Assembly: GCA_022821725.1 (NCBI GenBank)
Contig: JAJEDB010000118.1
Location: 1 to 64,000 of the forward strand
Direction of reading: 5' to 3'
Source: Candidatus Poribacteria bacterium
GTDB taxonomy: Bacteria; Poribacteria; WGA-4E; WGA-3G
Length of the DNA stretch: 64,000 bases
Position numbers and translations under genes: made by a program. Of the stretch, positions 50,004-59,260 are shown piece after piece (within the stretch, counting starts at the first letter, position 1; the number at the start of each line of letters is the position of its first letter). The notes beneath the pieces were generated by a model. That model did no database searches and had not been told where the DNA came from. It saw nothing but the letters and a program-made list of their open reading frames with translations.

Positions 50004-52883
50004 TTAAAAGTTGTCAGATCGCGAACCTACTGCCAAATTCAGCGGCAATAGCAACAATGTTAGGCTAAACAGAAGCGTCCACTGCCATTCCCATTTGAGG
50101 GGTGCCATTCCTAAAAATTGCGCTACAGGTTCAATATAGAGCGTCGCCAAATGGAGTGCTATAATAACAAGTGAAATAACGATGAGACGAAAGTTCGCGA
50201 AGACCCTTTGAACCAGCGATTCCCATGGATACCGTAAAGCTTGCCAACATGTAGCGAGCTGCGTGAAAATAAGAGTGGTACACGCTGCTGTTCGCGCGGT
50301 CGCAATCCCTAAAGTGCTTGGATCCCCCATATCTCCAACGGAAAGGACATCTCTCATCAATGTTGAAACACCGAATGTATCGGACGATATAGGGGAACGC
50401 CACAGGATAAAGAAGAAGGGGATGATTGTCATCAGACTAATCGTCACAGCACGGCAAACGATGTCTACACCTGTCGTTTTTGAAAGGAAGTGCGCCCCCG
50501 AAAGCTGCGTTGGACGGTGATGCCGGTTGGTATCGTTGGCATCCGCAAATATCCGTTCTGTGCCTATAACGAATGATGGTAATAGGGTCATGAGAAATTG
50601 GGTCCAAATTATCTGTGTTAACGTCAATGGCATCGGCATCTTATAGAGATAGTGTAGAACCGTCCCAAAAGAGAGCGTGAGCAGTAGGGAGAGTGTACAA
50701 GAAAAGTTCCATCGTAGAAAACCGGCAGCGTTATGGTAAGCCTCGCGAGCATGCAGCAGCACATCTTTTACAGCCTGAAACCCTCCCTTGTTAATGAGTC
50801 CATCGGCTGCGGCTTGCACAACATGCGACGCATCAACCTTACTTGCAAGTGTAATATCGGCAACGGTCATTGCTCGGAGGTCTTCCCTATTTTGCCCCAG
50901 AAATCCGACTGCGTGGCTTTGACGTTTTAAACTGAGGACGATATTCCGACGCTGATACCACGTAGGTCGCGAATAAGCAATCCACTTTGCTGTTTCACCA
51001 TCGAGTTGTTCACGCGAGACTTCTTCAAGTTCCTCTCTTGACACGACGGCTTTTCGGTTATGGATAAGCCCGAGATCTTTCGCAAGATCGACCGTCTCTT
51101 GCTCCTCGCTTTCAGTGATGAGGATAATTTTAAGCCCAGTATCAAGGCTGGACTTCAGGATCGTCTTCGTCCGTTCATGATTGTTAGCAGAAAAACTGAT
51201 AAATCCTAAAAAGATAGGATTGTACTCCATTTCCTGCGGTTTCAGAATAACATCAGAGGAATGATAGGCTACGCCATAGACATGCGATTTCGTACTCATC
51301 AGATAGTCTATAATTTCATGGTACATCCCACACCTATCCTCCGATAAGGGTATCGCTTCGCCATTAATGAGTACATACCCGCAAGTATCAAGCACTGTTC
51401 GGGCATCTCCAAAGATGATATTCAGATAATCCTCCGGTGCTGACTCGAAGACTTGCATTTGATAGGGATAGTTACGCGTGACAGGATACGTATTCACCAA
51501 CGGAAGTTGAGTCCTGACATTTTTCAGTTGGTAGCCGAGTTTCTTCACATCCCTTTGGATGGCGGTCTTGGGCGATACTCCCCTCCGGGCAGACATAATC
51601 TCTGAAGTTGCCCGCGTGTTAAGGAGGTTGACACTGTCTGTAGCCTGTCCATCAGAAGTCCCGAGTCCCGCTGTGAACACTAAGTGTGGAGCCCCTTGCG
51701 GAATTTTTCCGCCGGGTGCGAGTGTTTCAATCGTGTTTTGTCGCTCTGCGGGGGTAAGCGCCTTGAGAGAATTTAACCAATCGTTCCATGTTTTGCCATC
51801 CACCAATTGTTCATCAACGAAAAGACTTGAAATTGTTAGGGAGCGTGTGGTGGAAAGCCCACTTTCATTCGCAAAAAAAGTGGTAATACGACTTAGTTTT
51901 TCAAGGCTACGTGAATTCCGTAGCACAACCCCTTTTTCCAACAATCTTTGGGCGTGTTTAGAAAAGAATAAACGGAGCAGTTGAATCACATCTTGCGGGG
52001 CAGATGCGACGGCAAATAGCATCCCTAAATGGATGAGAGATTGCCAATTGGTAGCACGATTCTGATATTCAAACCACCACGCGATTGCGACAGCTACACC
52101 GCCTACACCCATGCCGATAACTTTTATAACTGTATATAAACCTCTTGTCTCACCTTCTGCGAGGGTATGCGAGACGAGCGTTGGACGTGCATCCGGACGT
52201 TGTTTCCATATTTCCAATTGCTTCCCTGTCTGCACAACGATTGCGAGTCCATGCCCTGCTACGACATACGTCCCGCCGAACGCCATATTTTTTTGTCTTT
52301 GCGGTGGTAAAGCGCTATCTTGAACATCTATCGCCACCTTTTGCACAGGTTCCTCGGTTCCAAAGAGTCCGGACTCGTCAATCATAAGACCTTCTGATTC
52401 AATGATCCTGGCATCAGCAGGGACATAGTCGCCTGCGCTGAAAGGCAATAGATCCCCAGGCACGATGTCCTCTGGGGCACACTCATCTAATTTCCCTTGT
52501 CGAATCACCTTGATACTATGCACCATAAGCCTATTATGGCTGGTATCACGGACGCGAATGCGATATTCCATCGTGTATGCGGACAGGGCATGAATAACCA
52601 GAACTGCTCCAACAACGCCGACAGCATGCAGTGTAACGCTGCTCGTCCCATTGGTCAGGGAAACACTGAGGATGACTGTAGCGATTCCCAAAACAATCAC
52701 ACGCCACGTGAACAACGCTTTAAGAAATGCTGCAAAAGGAAAAGCGTTTTTCTCTGGGGACACCGCGTTTTTACCGTGCTGTGCTTTCGCCTTCTGAAAG
52801 GCTTCGGCACTCAGTCCCTGCTCCATGTTGGAGTCGAATTTATTCAGTATTGATGCAATGTTTTCCGCATGAAAATTTGACAT
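50004..52883 (-). CDS. Catalytically degenerate P-type ATPase homologue (pseudo-pump)
   Basis: The 959-residue protein has the full P2-type ATPase layout. It opens with a cation-ATPase N-terminal segment (GLSAEAFQKAKAQHGKNAV). An actuator domain follows (VIRQGKLDECAPEDIVPGDL, YVPADARIIESEGL), then a large cytoplasmic loop and C-terminal membrane segments (LTLTQIIWTQFLMTLLP). All three catalytic signatures are changed. TGES is FGTEE (~172). DKTGT is NESGL (~340), removing the phosphorylated Asp. GDGxND is GQNRED (~664). The frame is intact over 2.9 kb, so it is maintained, not a decaying pseudogene. It cannot form the aspartyl phosphate; a regulatory or structural role is inferred. A family E leader gives its Shine-Dalgarno. 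Confidence 0.82.
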   Translation of the reverse strand: MSNFHAENIASILNKFDSNMEQGLSAEAFQKAKAQHGKNAVSPEKNAFPFAAFLKALFTWRVIVLGIATVILSVSLTNGTSSVTLHAVGVVGAVLVIHALSAYTMEYRIRVRDTSHNRLMVHSIKVIRQGKLDECAPEDIVPGDLLPFSAGDYVPADARIIESEGLMIDESGLFGTEEPVQKVAIDVQDSALPPQRQKNMAFGGTYVVAGHGLAIVVQTGKQLEIWKQRPDARPTLVSHTLAEGETRGLYTVIKVIGMGVGGVAVAIAWWFEYQNRATNWQSLIHLGMLFAVASAPQDVIQLLRLFFSKHAQRLLEKGVVLRNSRSLEKLSRITTFFANESGLSTTRSLTISSLFVDEQLVDGKTWNDWLNSLKALTPAERQNTIETLAPGGKIPQGAPHLVFTAGLGTSDGQATDSVNLLNTRATSEIMSARRGVSPKTAIQRDVKKLGYQLKNVRTQLPLVNTYPVTRNYPYQMQVFESAPEDYLNIIFGDARTVLDTCGYVLINGEAIPLSEDRCGMYHEIIDYLMSTKSHVYGVAYHSSDVILKPQEMEYNPIFLGFISFSANNHERTKTILKSSLDTGLKIILITESEEQETVDLAKDLGLIHNRKAVVSREELEEVSREQLDGETAKWIAYSRPTWYQRRNIVLSLKRQSHAVGFLGQNREDLRAMTVADITLASKVDASHVVQAAADGLINKGGFQAVKDVLLHAREAYHNAAGFLRWNFSCTLSLLLTLSFGTVLHYLYKMPMPLTLTQIIWTQFLMTLLPSFVIGTERIFADANDTNRHHRPTQLSGAHFLSKTTGVDIVCRAVTISLMTIIPFFFILWRSPISSDTFGVSTLMRDVLSVGDMGDPSTLGIATARTAACTTLIFTQLATCWQALRYPWESLVQRVFANFRLIVISLVIIALHLATLYIEPVAQFLGMAPLKWEWQWTLLFSLTLLLLPLNLAVGSRSDNF

Positions 52884-52970
52884 GTTTTAATTATTCCTTG
52901 CGGTTAAACAACGTGGGTTTGAACTTGACATGCCTTTCTTATATCCGTTCTCCATTTCATTACGAACTAC
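52884..52970 (-). repeat. Family E leader of the pseudo P-type ATPase gene (proximal copy)
   Basis: On the minus strand: GTAGTTCGTAATGAAATGGA ... TTAACCGCAAGGAATAATTA then AAAC-ATG. AAGGA is the Shine-Dalgarno, 11 nt from the ATG. Confidence 0.75.
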
Positions 52971-53252
52971 ACACTTTGTTCCACAGACCTGAGATTTTTT
53001 AATTACTCCTTGCGATTAAACACAGACCTGAGATTTTTTAATTATTCCTTGCGGTTAAACAACGTGGGTTTGAACTTGACATGCCTTTCTTATATCCGTT
53101 CTCCAAATGTAAAGCAAAGACAAATTATGCCATTTAAGGCATAATTTCATTACGAACTACGCACTTTGTTCCACAGACCTGAGATTTTCCCAAAAACGCT
53201 AAAATCCAATACGCAGAAGACTTTATTTCGAGCGGTGCCCATATTCAATGGT
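52971..53252. repeat. Second family E copy with 39-bp insert, plus partial tail copy
   Basis: This 282-bp gene-free stretch repeats the leader. A partial tail (CTCCTTGCGATTAAACACAG, near 53003) and a full distal copy (53037-53160) are separated by ACAGACCTGAGATTTTTTAA. The distal copy matches the proximal one except for a 39-bp insertion at 53105-53143. Confidence 0.7.
53105..53143. mobile_element. 39-bp hairpin insertion element, copy 1
   Basis: AAATGTAAAGCAAAGACAA followed by the palindrome ATTATGCCATTTAAGGCATA(AT). An identical element sits at 63887-63925, in both cases directly after CTCC of a family E-type leader. Confidence 0.7.
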
Positions 53253-54170
53253 TTAAAAAACGCTTGCTCCGTGAGCATCCGGCTTCAAAATTTTAATATC
53301 AGACGCGATCTGGTGCTTTTCAAAGGCGGCTTGCATTTTCTCGGCAACCCGTTCTGTGTGTTCCAGACAATAGGCTGCGATCGTGGGTCCTGCGCCGCTC
53401 AATGCGACGCTAAGTGCGCCAGCAGCGTTAGCGGCTTCTGCCACATCATCAAACCCTGGAATCAGTGAAGTTCGGTAAGGTTGATGCAACCTATCCTTCA
53501 TTGCCACACGCAACATTTCAAATTGTCTTGTGGCAATACTGGCGATTAGCAGTGTGCTCCGGCTTGTATTATAGATTGCATCTGCGAAACCGACTGATTT
53601 CGGTAAAACCCCACGTGCCTGCTCTGTTGACAGTGGGAAATCAGGAATCGCCAATACAATCGAAAGGAGGGACGGACATTCTAATCGAACAGTATGCACC
53701 TGATCCCCCTCCTGCGCTGAAACAACGAGCCCGCCATACAGTGAGGCAGCGACGTTATCGGGATGCCCTTCCAGTTCAGTCGCAAAGTTGAGAAGTTCCG
53801 TGTCAGAAAATGGAGTGTCGCAGAGGGCGTTTGCAGTAAGCAGCCCACCAAGAATGGCTGTTCCACTGCCGCCGAGACCCCGAATCGCAGGTATCCCATT
53901 TTCTATCTGCAATCTGAAGCCTTTCGGACGTTTCGTCCCACTTCGATGGAAAACGAGTTCTACGGCTTGAAATGCGACATGCGCCGGTGTACTCGGTATT
54001 TTATCCGCATCTACGCCGCTGACAATCACTTCGGTACCGGTTTCAGAAGGTTCTAACGTAACTGTGCTATAGAGTTGGAGAGCAAGCCCTAACACGTCGA
54101 ATCCGGGTCCCAGATTCGTTGTGCTTGCCGGGATCCGGGCGGTAACTTTTCGGTTAAAAGTAGGAGGCAT
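53253..54170 (-). CDS. thrB: Homoserine kinase
   Basis: This GHMP-family kinase phosphorylates homoserine in threonine synthesis. The 305-residue protein opens with VTARIPASTTNLGPGFDVLGLALQ. It has the ATP-binding loop PAIRGLGGSGTAILGGL (~90-106) and EGHPDNVAASLYGGL, and ends with ALSVALSGAGPTIAAYC. These are all ThrB-type. The start ATG is preceded by CTAAGGTATAATTAAAA, the A-rich context shared with family E tails. The aminotransferase gene stops 23 bp upstream on the same strand, so the two probably form an amino-acid biosynthesis operon. Confidence 0.92.
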   Translation of the reverse strand: MPPTFNRKVTARIPASTTNLGPGFDVLGLALQLYSTVTLEPSETGTEVIVSGVDADKIPSTPAHVAFQAVELVFHRSGTKRPKGFRLQIENGIPAIRGLGGSGTAILGGLLTANALCDTPFSDTELLNFATELEGHPDNVAASLYGGLVVSAQEGDQVHTVRLECPSLLSIVLAIPDFPLSTEQARGVLPKSVGFADAIYNTSRSTLLIASIATRQFEMLRVAMKDRLHQPYRTSLIPGFDDVAEAANAAGALSVALSGAGPTIAAYCLEHTERVAEKMQAAFEKHQIASDIKILKPDAHGASVF

Positions 54171-54193
54171 TTTTAATTATACCTTAGCATTCG

Positions 54194-55366
54194 CTACAAC
54201 TTTGAGATTGCAGTTTCCATTCTGCCTAATGCCTCTTGGATATTATCTAACGAATTGGCATACGAAAGACGAAGGTAACCATCACCATATTTGCCGAAAG
54301 AGGTACCGGGCAATAGGGCGACATCCGCTTCCTCCATGAGATAATCGGCGAGCGGTTCACATGAAAGTGGCAGTTGCGTAACGTTGGGAAAGACGTAGAA
54401 GGCACCGAGCGGTTTGATACAACTGATCCCTTCAATGGCATTCAGCCCATCTACAATGGCGTCACGTCGCTTCTGAAATTCTGAAACCATCTGTGTAACA
54501 GAGGCTTGTTGTCCTGTCAGTGCCTCTATCCCAGCGAGTTGTGTGAAGGTGGCAGTACAGGAATTGGAATTAATAGTTAGCTGGGTGATTTTATCAGCGA
54601 TTGCTTGGGGCGCAATACCGTATCCCAACCGCCATCCTGTCATTGCGTAAGTTTTAGAATGCCCTTCGATCAGAATTGTCCGTTCCTTCATACCGGGCAG
54701 ACTGAGAACGCTGTGGTGTTCACCTTCATAGAGAATGCGCGAATAGACTTCGTCCGTCAACACATAAAAATTGTGTTTCTGTGCGAGTTCTGCGATGGCT
54801 TCCAAGTCTTCAGCGGTTAACGTGCCCCCTGTAGGATTTTGAGGTGAGTTGAGAATCAGGAGTTTCGTTCGGTCAGAGATCGCAGCTTCAAGATCGTCAA
54901 GCCGGAATCGGAAGTCCACCTCCTCACGAAGGGGTAACGGGACGGCTTTTCCGCCGATGAAGTCGATAACAGATTCGTAGACGGGAAAACCCGGTTCGGG
55001 ATAGATGACCTCATCCCCGTCATCGATTAACGCTAAAATAGTGAAGAAAATAATAGGTTTCGCTCCGGGTGTCACTGTGACTTCGTCAGGATGTATGTTA
55101 ACACCGCGCGTTTCCGTTATATGTTGTGCGACAACCTCACGAAACTCCGGCACCCCAGCAGATGGACAGTAGCCGGTATGCCCATCCTTCATCGCTTTGT
55201 ATGCTGCTTCAATAATATTAATCGGTGTTGGAAAATCTGGTTGTCCTATTTCCAGGTGGATAATGTCTTTGCCCTGTGCCTCTAACTGTTTGGCTTTCGC
55301 TAAGACTTCAAATGCGGATTCCGTTCCCAATCGACTCATCCGCGTTGCGAATGTGGATACTCCCAA
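54194..55366 (-). CDS. Class I/II PLP-dependent aminotransferase (aspartate-type)
   Basis: The 390-residue protein is an Igamma-type aspartate/aromatic aminotransferase: IIHLEIGQPDFPTP, GHTGYCPSAGVPEFR, NSPQNPTGG (~174), LTDEVYSRI with the pyridine-binding Asp (~203), and the Schiff-base Lys in GHSKTYAMTGWRLGY (~235). Arg near the C-terminus (DGYLRLSYA) binds the substrate carboxylate. The start is TTG, preceded by GCGAGG; ATG of MSRLGTE is the alternative. It precedes thrB, which fits aspartate-family amino-acid synthesis. Confidence 0.88.
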   Translation of the reverse strand: MGVSTFATRMSRLGTESAFEVLAKAKQLEAQGKDIIHLEIGQPDFPTPINIIEAAYKAMKDGHTGYCPSAGVPEFREVVAQHITETRGVNIHPDEVTVTPGAKPIIFFTILALIDDGDEVIYPEPGFPVYESVIDFIGGKAVPLPLREEVDFRFRLDDLEAAISDRTKLLILNSPQNPTGGTLTAEDLEAIAELAQKHNFYVLTDEVYSRILYEGEHHSVLSLPGMKERTILIEGHSKTYAMTGWRLGYGIAPQAIADKITQLTINSNSCTATFTQLAGIEALTGQQASVTQMVSEFQKRRDAIVDGLNAIEGISCIKPLGAFYVFPNVTQLPLSCEPLADYLMEEADVALLPGTSFGKYGDGYLRLSYANSLDNIQEALGRMETAISKL

Positions 55367-55518
55367 AATTATACCTCGCTAATGGTTTTCAGTTGTCAGC
55401 AGTCAGTTATCAGTTAGAAAGATGTGGCGCGGAAACCGTAAAGTTCCTGTAATCACCACAAAATCTTAACTGAAGACTGACGATCAAAAGGATTTTAAAA
55501 AAATCCGACTGACAACTA

Positions 55519-56538
55519 TTACTTTGCTTGCATTATAGCTCCGGTGGAACTCGCTATCCACACGTTCTGTCCGTCAAGCACAAAAACTTTGACTAATTTT
55601 TCCTTGGAATCTTCCAGTTCCCAAGTATCGCCACCGTCACTGGTGCGTAGGATGGCACCAACGCCGAAGTCGCCACCAACAGCCCAACCGTTCTTCTCAT
55701 CTGCGAACCCAACACTTCGTAGCGTTTCTTCTGTGCCACTGGTTTGATCTGTCCACGATTCGCCGCCGTCACTGGTATGAAGAATTACACCATTTTCACC
55801 AACAGCCCACCCCATTGACGCATCAAGGAAAAAGATGTCTTCAAGGATATCCTCTCTGTTGGTCGCTTGTGTGACCCACGTCTGACCGCCATCCATCGTC
55901 TTCTGAATCAAGGTATGTTGACCCTGTGTACTCGGACTCACGCGAACGCCGGCAATCCATCCGGTCTGCTCATCAAGAAATTGAATGGCGTTGTACATAT
56001 TTGCGTCATCATCGCCAACTGCCCCGAGTTGTCCACCTTGCAGCACTTTCCACGAGCGTCCGCCATTTTTCGTAGAAAGGATGGTGTCGCTTTCTCCGAC
56101 TGCGTACCCGGCCTCTTTATTCACAAAATAGATGCCTTTAAGTCCGTTGCCAACCTTACTGGTTTGCAGTTCCCAGTCTCTACCATTATCGGTACCGACT
56201 ATGGTTCCGCTTGCGCCGACAGCCCACCCATATTTATCATCAAGGAAGTAGACTTCTGCTAAATCAGCAGGGATTTTGATTTCCGATTTTTGCCACGATT
56301 TACCACCATCCATCGTATATCCGATGAAACCTGGATTTTCAAAGTCTTCAAAGGAGGCGGCACCGACGACCCACCCTGTACTCTTGCCCGTGAAAGTGAT
56401 TGACATGTAATCCCGAACTTCCGGATCACGTTCTTGTAAAATGCTCCAATTCCCTAACGCCGGTAGAACGGTACCCAAAATACTGAGCGTCGCGAGCAGT
56501 ATTATTCCCGTCAGTAGGCGTGACTCAAGCCTGTTCAT
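55519..56538 (-). CDS. Secreted Ycf48/BNR-like beta-propeller protein
   Basis: The 339-residue protein has an N-terminal signal or anchor (LLTGIILLATLSILGTVLPALG). At least six propeller blades follow with the alternating pattern GWAVGASGTI-x-xTxNGxxW, for example YGWAVGASGTIVGTDNGRDW, MGWAVGENGVILHTSDGGESW and NGWAVGGDFGVGAILRTSDGG. These are BNR/Ycf48-type repeats. Photosynthetic Ycf48 assists photosystem II assembly, but such propellers are widespread in non-photosynthetic bacteria with unknown partners. The track's start is 37 codons upstream; ATG 56538 has AGGAG at 11 nt. It is the last of a set of envelope genes on this strand. Confidence 0.82.
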   Translation of the reverse strand: MNRLESRLLTGIILLATLSILGTVLPALGNWSILQERDPEVRDYMSITFTGKSTGWVVGAASFEDFENPGFIGYTMDGGKSWQKSEIKIPADLAEVYFLDDKYGWAVGASGTIVGTDNGRDWELQTSKVGNGLKGIYFVNKEAGYAVGESDTILSTKNGGRSWKVLQGGQLGAVGDDDANMYNAIQFLDEQTGWIAGVRVSPSTQGQHTLIQKTMDGGQTWVTQATNREDILEDIFFLDASMGWAVGENGVILHTSDGGESWTDQTSGTEETLRSVGFADEKNGWAVGGDFGVGAILRTSDGGDTWELEDSKEKLVKVFVLDGQNVWIASSTGAIMQAK

Positions 56539-56761
56539 TTTTATTCTATCTCCTTTTTTCATAAAAATATATGTTAATAGCAGATTGTTTTGGGTGAAGC
56601 TTGCATATCCCCAAAAACTTGCCTCACAGAGCGTGATGCAGCTTAGCAAGTCAACGACCTGCTAATCAAATTATAATATAACCTTGAATTAGAAATTAAG
56701 TCAACAAATTTTTCCCAAGCATCTAACGGACTGAAACGTTGAAAAAGGTAAATTAAAAAAC

Positions 56762-58129
56762 CTACTTCGCAACAATTAAAGTTCCGGTCTTAAAACTCTC
56801 TCCTACCTGAAGTTGGTAGACGTAAACACCGCTTTCCACAACCTCACCAGATTCGTCGCGCCCATCCCAAATCAGCTCCGTTTCACCCGGTAATGCGGTC
56901 AAAGACTTAACGAGCATTCCGTCAATGTCAAAGATGAGGACTGTGAATTCACCCGACGTTTCTCCAAGCGCACGCGCGGGGAAGACAACCCGATTGAAAT
57001 CTTCGTCTGGAGAAAGCGGTGTAAAAGGATTCGGATAGGGTTTATCAAAAATACGAAGCCTTTTTTCTACAGGATCGGATTCGTTATTTGCCTCGTCAAT
57101 GGCGATGACGGCATAGGTAAAACTACCTATAGGCAGCTGGCGGTCGTCAATAAATTTATATTCTGTTTTTAACTCATTGATTTCTGTCAGCGTGGTAAGT
57201 CCCTCGGTAATTCGGTAGGTTGTTACATCACGACTGACGCTCGGTTTCCACAAAACCTCGACCCCATCGCTTGAAGGGATAATGCTGAGCATCGTTGGTG
57301 GCTCTGGTGCAGCCGTATCCGGTGATACATTTACTGTTTGTATCGGTGAGCGTCCCGACTGCAAGAAAAGCGTTTTGTAAGCGGTAATCTGATAGGTATG
57401 GTTCCCTGGAGAAACGTTTACATCGCGAAACGTCGTCGAGGATCGGTTTTCGACCTGAATCGTAGAATCGTCCTTGTCTCTGTAGATGAGATAACCGTTG
57501 ACATCTGAATCCGTTGATTTCTGCCAACGGAGGGTCACATCGTTTTCTCCGGTTTTATCGGCTTCAGCGGTGAAACCTATAACCGGGTCAGGCGGGACAT
57601 TCGGAATAACCTGTAAGGTAAAATCGTCGTTGTTGAGTTTTCCGTCTGCCTGCCCGGGTCGGATGAATTCACCGATGGGACCGTCTTGAAGGTTGCGAAG
57701 CCGCGCTCTGAAAACTGCCTCAGGGATGAGTGTATTCGGTGTCTGACACTCAAAGGTAATTTCATAGAGCGAGTTCTGAAAATCAACGATAGCATCTGCG
57801 AGTTCAACGCGTAGCACACTTCCGCCTGAGACGACAGCCCTTGCTACAATTTGGTTGCCATCCCGCGAGATACCTCTGAAAAAGGAGGATTCGGTCAGAA
57901 AGCCGCGTGGCATTGTGATTTCAATCGTTTTAATTTCTTCACCGGGCTCCGCCAATGACCGGTCAATTACAAGCGTCACGCGCAATGGCACGGTTGAACT
58001 TGCAGGCACAATGCCTTCCTTTTGCCCTACGACGTTAATCTCTCCAACAGAGGTAACGGCTCCATAACCGTTAGCGGAAACCAAGAGCAGACCTCCAATA
58101 AGTATTAAAGCAATCGATATTTTTTTCAT
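56762..58129 (-). CDS. Secreted protein with fibronectin-III-like and FlgD-Ig-type C-terminal domains
   Basis: The 455-residue protein has a Sec signal peptide (KKISIALILIGGLLLVSANGYG). A beta-rich N-terminal domain (~25-180) follows, then two fibronectin-III-like modules (PDPVIGFTAEADKTGENDVTLRWQKS and PEPPTMLSIIPSSDGVEVLWKPS). The C-terminal FlgD-Ig-like domain (~365-455) runs from FDKPYPNPFTPL to ELIWDGRDESGEVVESGVYVYQLQ. That last domain is often found at the end of exported proteins in FCB and related phyla, sometimes as a sorting module. The next gene upstream on the strand is a PorV-like barrel, a possible sorting partner. Confidence 0.8.
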   Translation of the reverse strand: MKKISIALILIGGLLLVSANGYGAVTSVGEINVVGQKEGIVPASSTVPLRVTLVIDRSLAEPGEEIKTIEITMPRGFLTESSFFRGISRDGNQIVARAVVSGGSVLRVELADAIVDFQNSLYEITFECQTPNTLIPEAVFRARLRNLQDGPIGEFIRPGQADGKLNNDDFTLQVIPNVPPDPVIGFTAEADKTGENDVTLRWQKSTDSDVNGYLIYRDKDDSTIQVENRSSTTFRDVNVSPGNHTYQITAYKTLFLQSGRSPIQTVNVSPDTAAPEPPTMLSIIPSSDGVEVLWKPSVSRDVTTYRITEGLTTLTEINELKTEYKFIDDRQLPIGSFTYAVIAIDEANNESDPVEKRLRIFDKPYPNPFTPLSPDEDFNRVVFPARALGETSGEFTVLIFDIDGMLVKSLTALPGETELIWDGRDESGEVVESGVYVYQLQVGESFKTGTLIVAK

Positions 58130-58152
58130 TTTTATTAATAGGTTGTCAGTCC

Positions 58153-59100
58153 TTAGAGTAACAGATTAAGAGAGAACCGCTGTGTTGTATTGTCTTGAAA
58201 ATTTCCACTTAGCAGTTGGAACCCATAATCGATCTGGAGGGCAGTACCACTGATTGGAAGTTTAGCACTTCCACCGAAACTCAGGGTCGTTGCTGAACTG
58301 CTCCCACTTTTCACACCATAACCACCACGAATAGCGACGGATTTATTCAACCAGACTTCTATGCCTGTGCGTATATAAATTTCGCCATTGCGAGACGCTA
58401 CCTCAAAACTCCCGAGACTGCCGCTTAACAAGTTGCTGACTGCGGCGCCTTGCGCGCTCATCTCCGCGATGGACGCAAGTCTATACGCCAAACCCGCACG
58501 AATGTTTAACGGCACTGGATCTGTTTGGGTGTCAGATATGCTCATATCCGCGGGGAGCAAGTTCTCTACGGATGCCCCAAGACTCAGGCTCTGGAAAGGT
58601 TTTGCGATGACGCCGAGATCAAAAGAAACGGCTGAACTGGAGGTATCAACGAAATATGGATTCTCTGCGACGAATTCGTTTGCGGCGTCAAAAGAAGTGC
58701 CGAAGAGTTTTAGATTCGCACCGATTGCGAATTGTTTGAAAAGCGCATTTCCATAAGAGAGACGCAACGTCTGCTCACGATAGACTTCGGAGTCCTCTGC
58801 TAAAACACCGAGACTTGCGCCAAGTGCCCCCAGCCTTCCGAAGGGGATAATGCCACTGGCAGTGTTGTAGGTGATAAGTCCATTAAAGCGTTGCGCGTGT
58901 GTCACACCGAAGTGTATATCATTAATATAACCCAATCCTGCGGCGTTGTAATCCGCAGCGTTACTATCATCGGCAAGCGCGACAAACGCGCCGCCTAAAC
59001 CTAACGGTCTCGCGCCGACACCAATATTATTGAATGTAGCAGCGGCGACCGCAGGAAAAAGCGATACAATAAGTAACATTAGACAGAATATATGCTTCAA
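58153..59100 (-). CDS. PorV/PorQ-like outer-membrane barrel protein
   Basis: The 315-residue protein has a signal peptide (LMLLIVSLFPAVAAA). It then has the PorV/UPF0164-type opening GARPLGLGGAFVALADDSNAADYNAAGLGYI and a long series of amphipathic strands ending in FSLNLLL, expected for a 14-stranded FadL-like barrel. In type IX secretion PorV is the shuttle/attachment barrel, but homologues occur in phyla without proven type IX secretion, and no other core gene is visible here. The start is TTG behind GAGGA at 11 nt. It is followed by the FlgD-Ig protein gene 23 bp later. Confidence 0.83.
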   Translation of the reverse strand: MKHIFCLMLLIVSLFPAVAAATFNNIGVGARPLGLGGAFVALADDSNAADYNAAGLGYINDIHFGVTHAQRFNGLITYNTASGIIPFGRLGALGASLGVLAEDSEVYREQTLRLSYGNALFKQFAIGANLKLFGTSFDAANEFVAENPYFVDTSSSAVSFDLGVIAKPFQSLSLGASVENLLPADMSISDTQTDPVPLNIRAGLAYRLASIAEMSAQGAAVSNLLSGSLGSFEVASRNGEIYIRTGIEVWLNKSVAIRGGYGVKSGSSSATTLSFGGSAKLPISGTALQIDYGFQLLSGNFQDNTTQRFSLNLLL

Positions 59101-59117
59101 TTTTCTAATTTTCCTCG

Positions 59118-59260
59118 GAATTCGGGGTTACAAACCCCTCCCACTTTAATATGGAATTCGGGGTTACAAACCCCTCCCACTTTAATATGGAATTCGGGGT
59201 TACAAACCCCTCCCACTTTAATATGGAATTCGGGGTTACAAACCCCTTCCACTTTAATTC
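59118..59260. repeat. Perfect 36-bp tandem array of family A (four units)
   Basis: The unit GGAATTCGGGGTTACAAACC... ...TTTAATAT recurs with family A cores at 59124, 59160, 59196 and 59232, exactly 36 bp apart. Only the last unit has a change (CCTTCCAC). It fills the gap between pcm and the PorV-like gene. Confidence 0.9.

Noticed and set aside
52790-53252. Plus-strand TTGACA within the family E leaders as promoters
   Set aside because: They point away from the genes and lack a matching -10 at proper spacing.
59118-59260. Possible CRISPR array at the four 36-bp units
   Set aside because: The units are identical from end to end with no variable spacers, and the same core occurs singly elsewhere.
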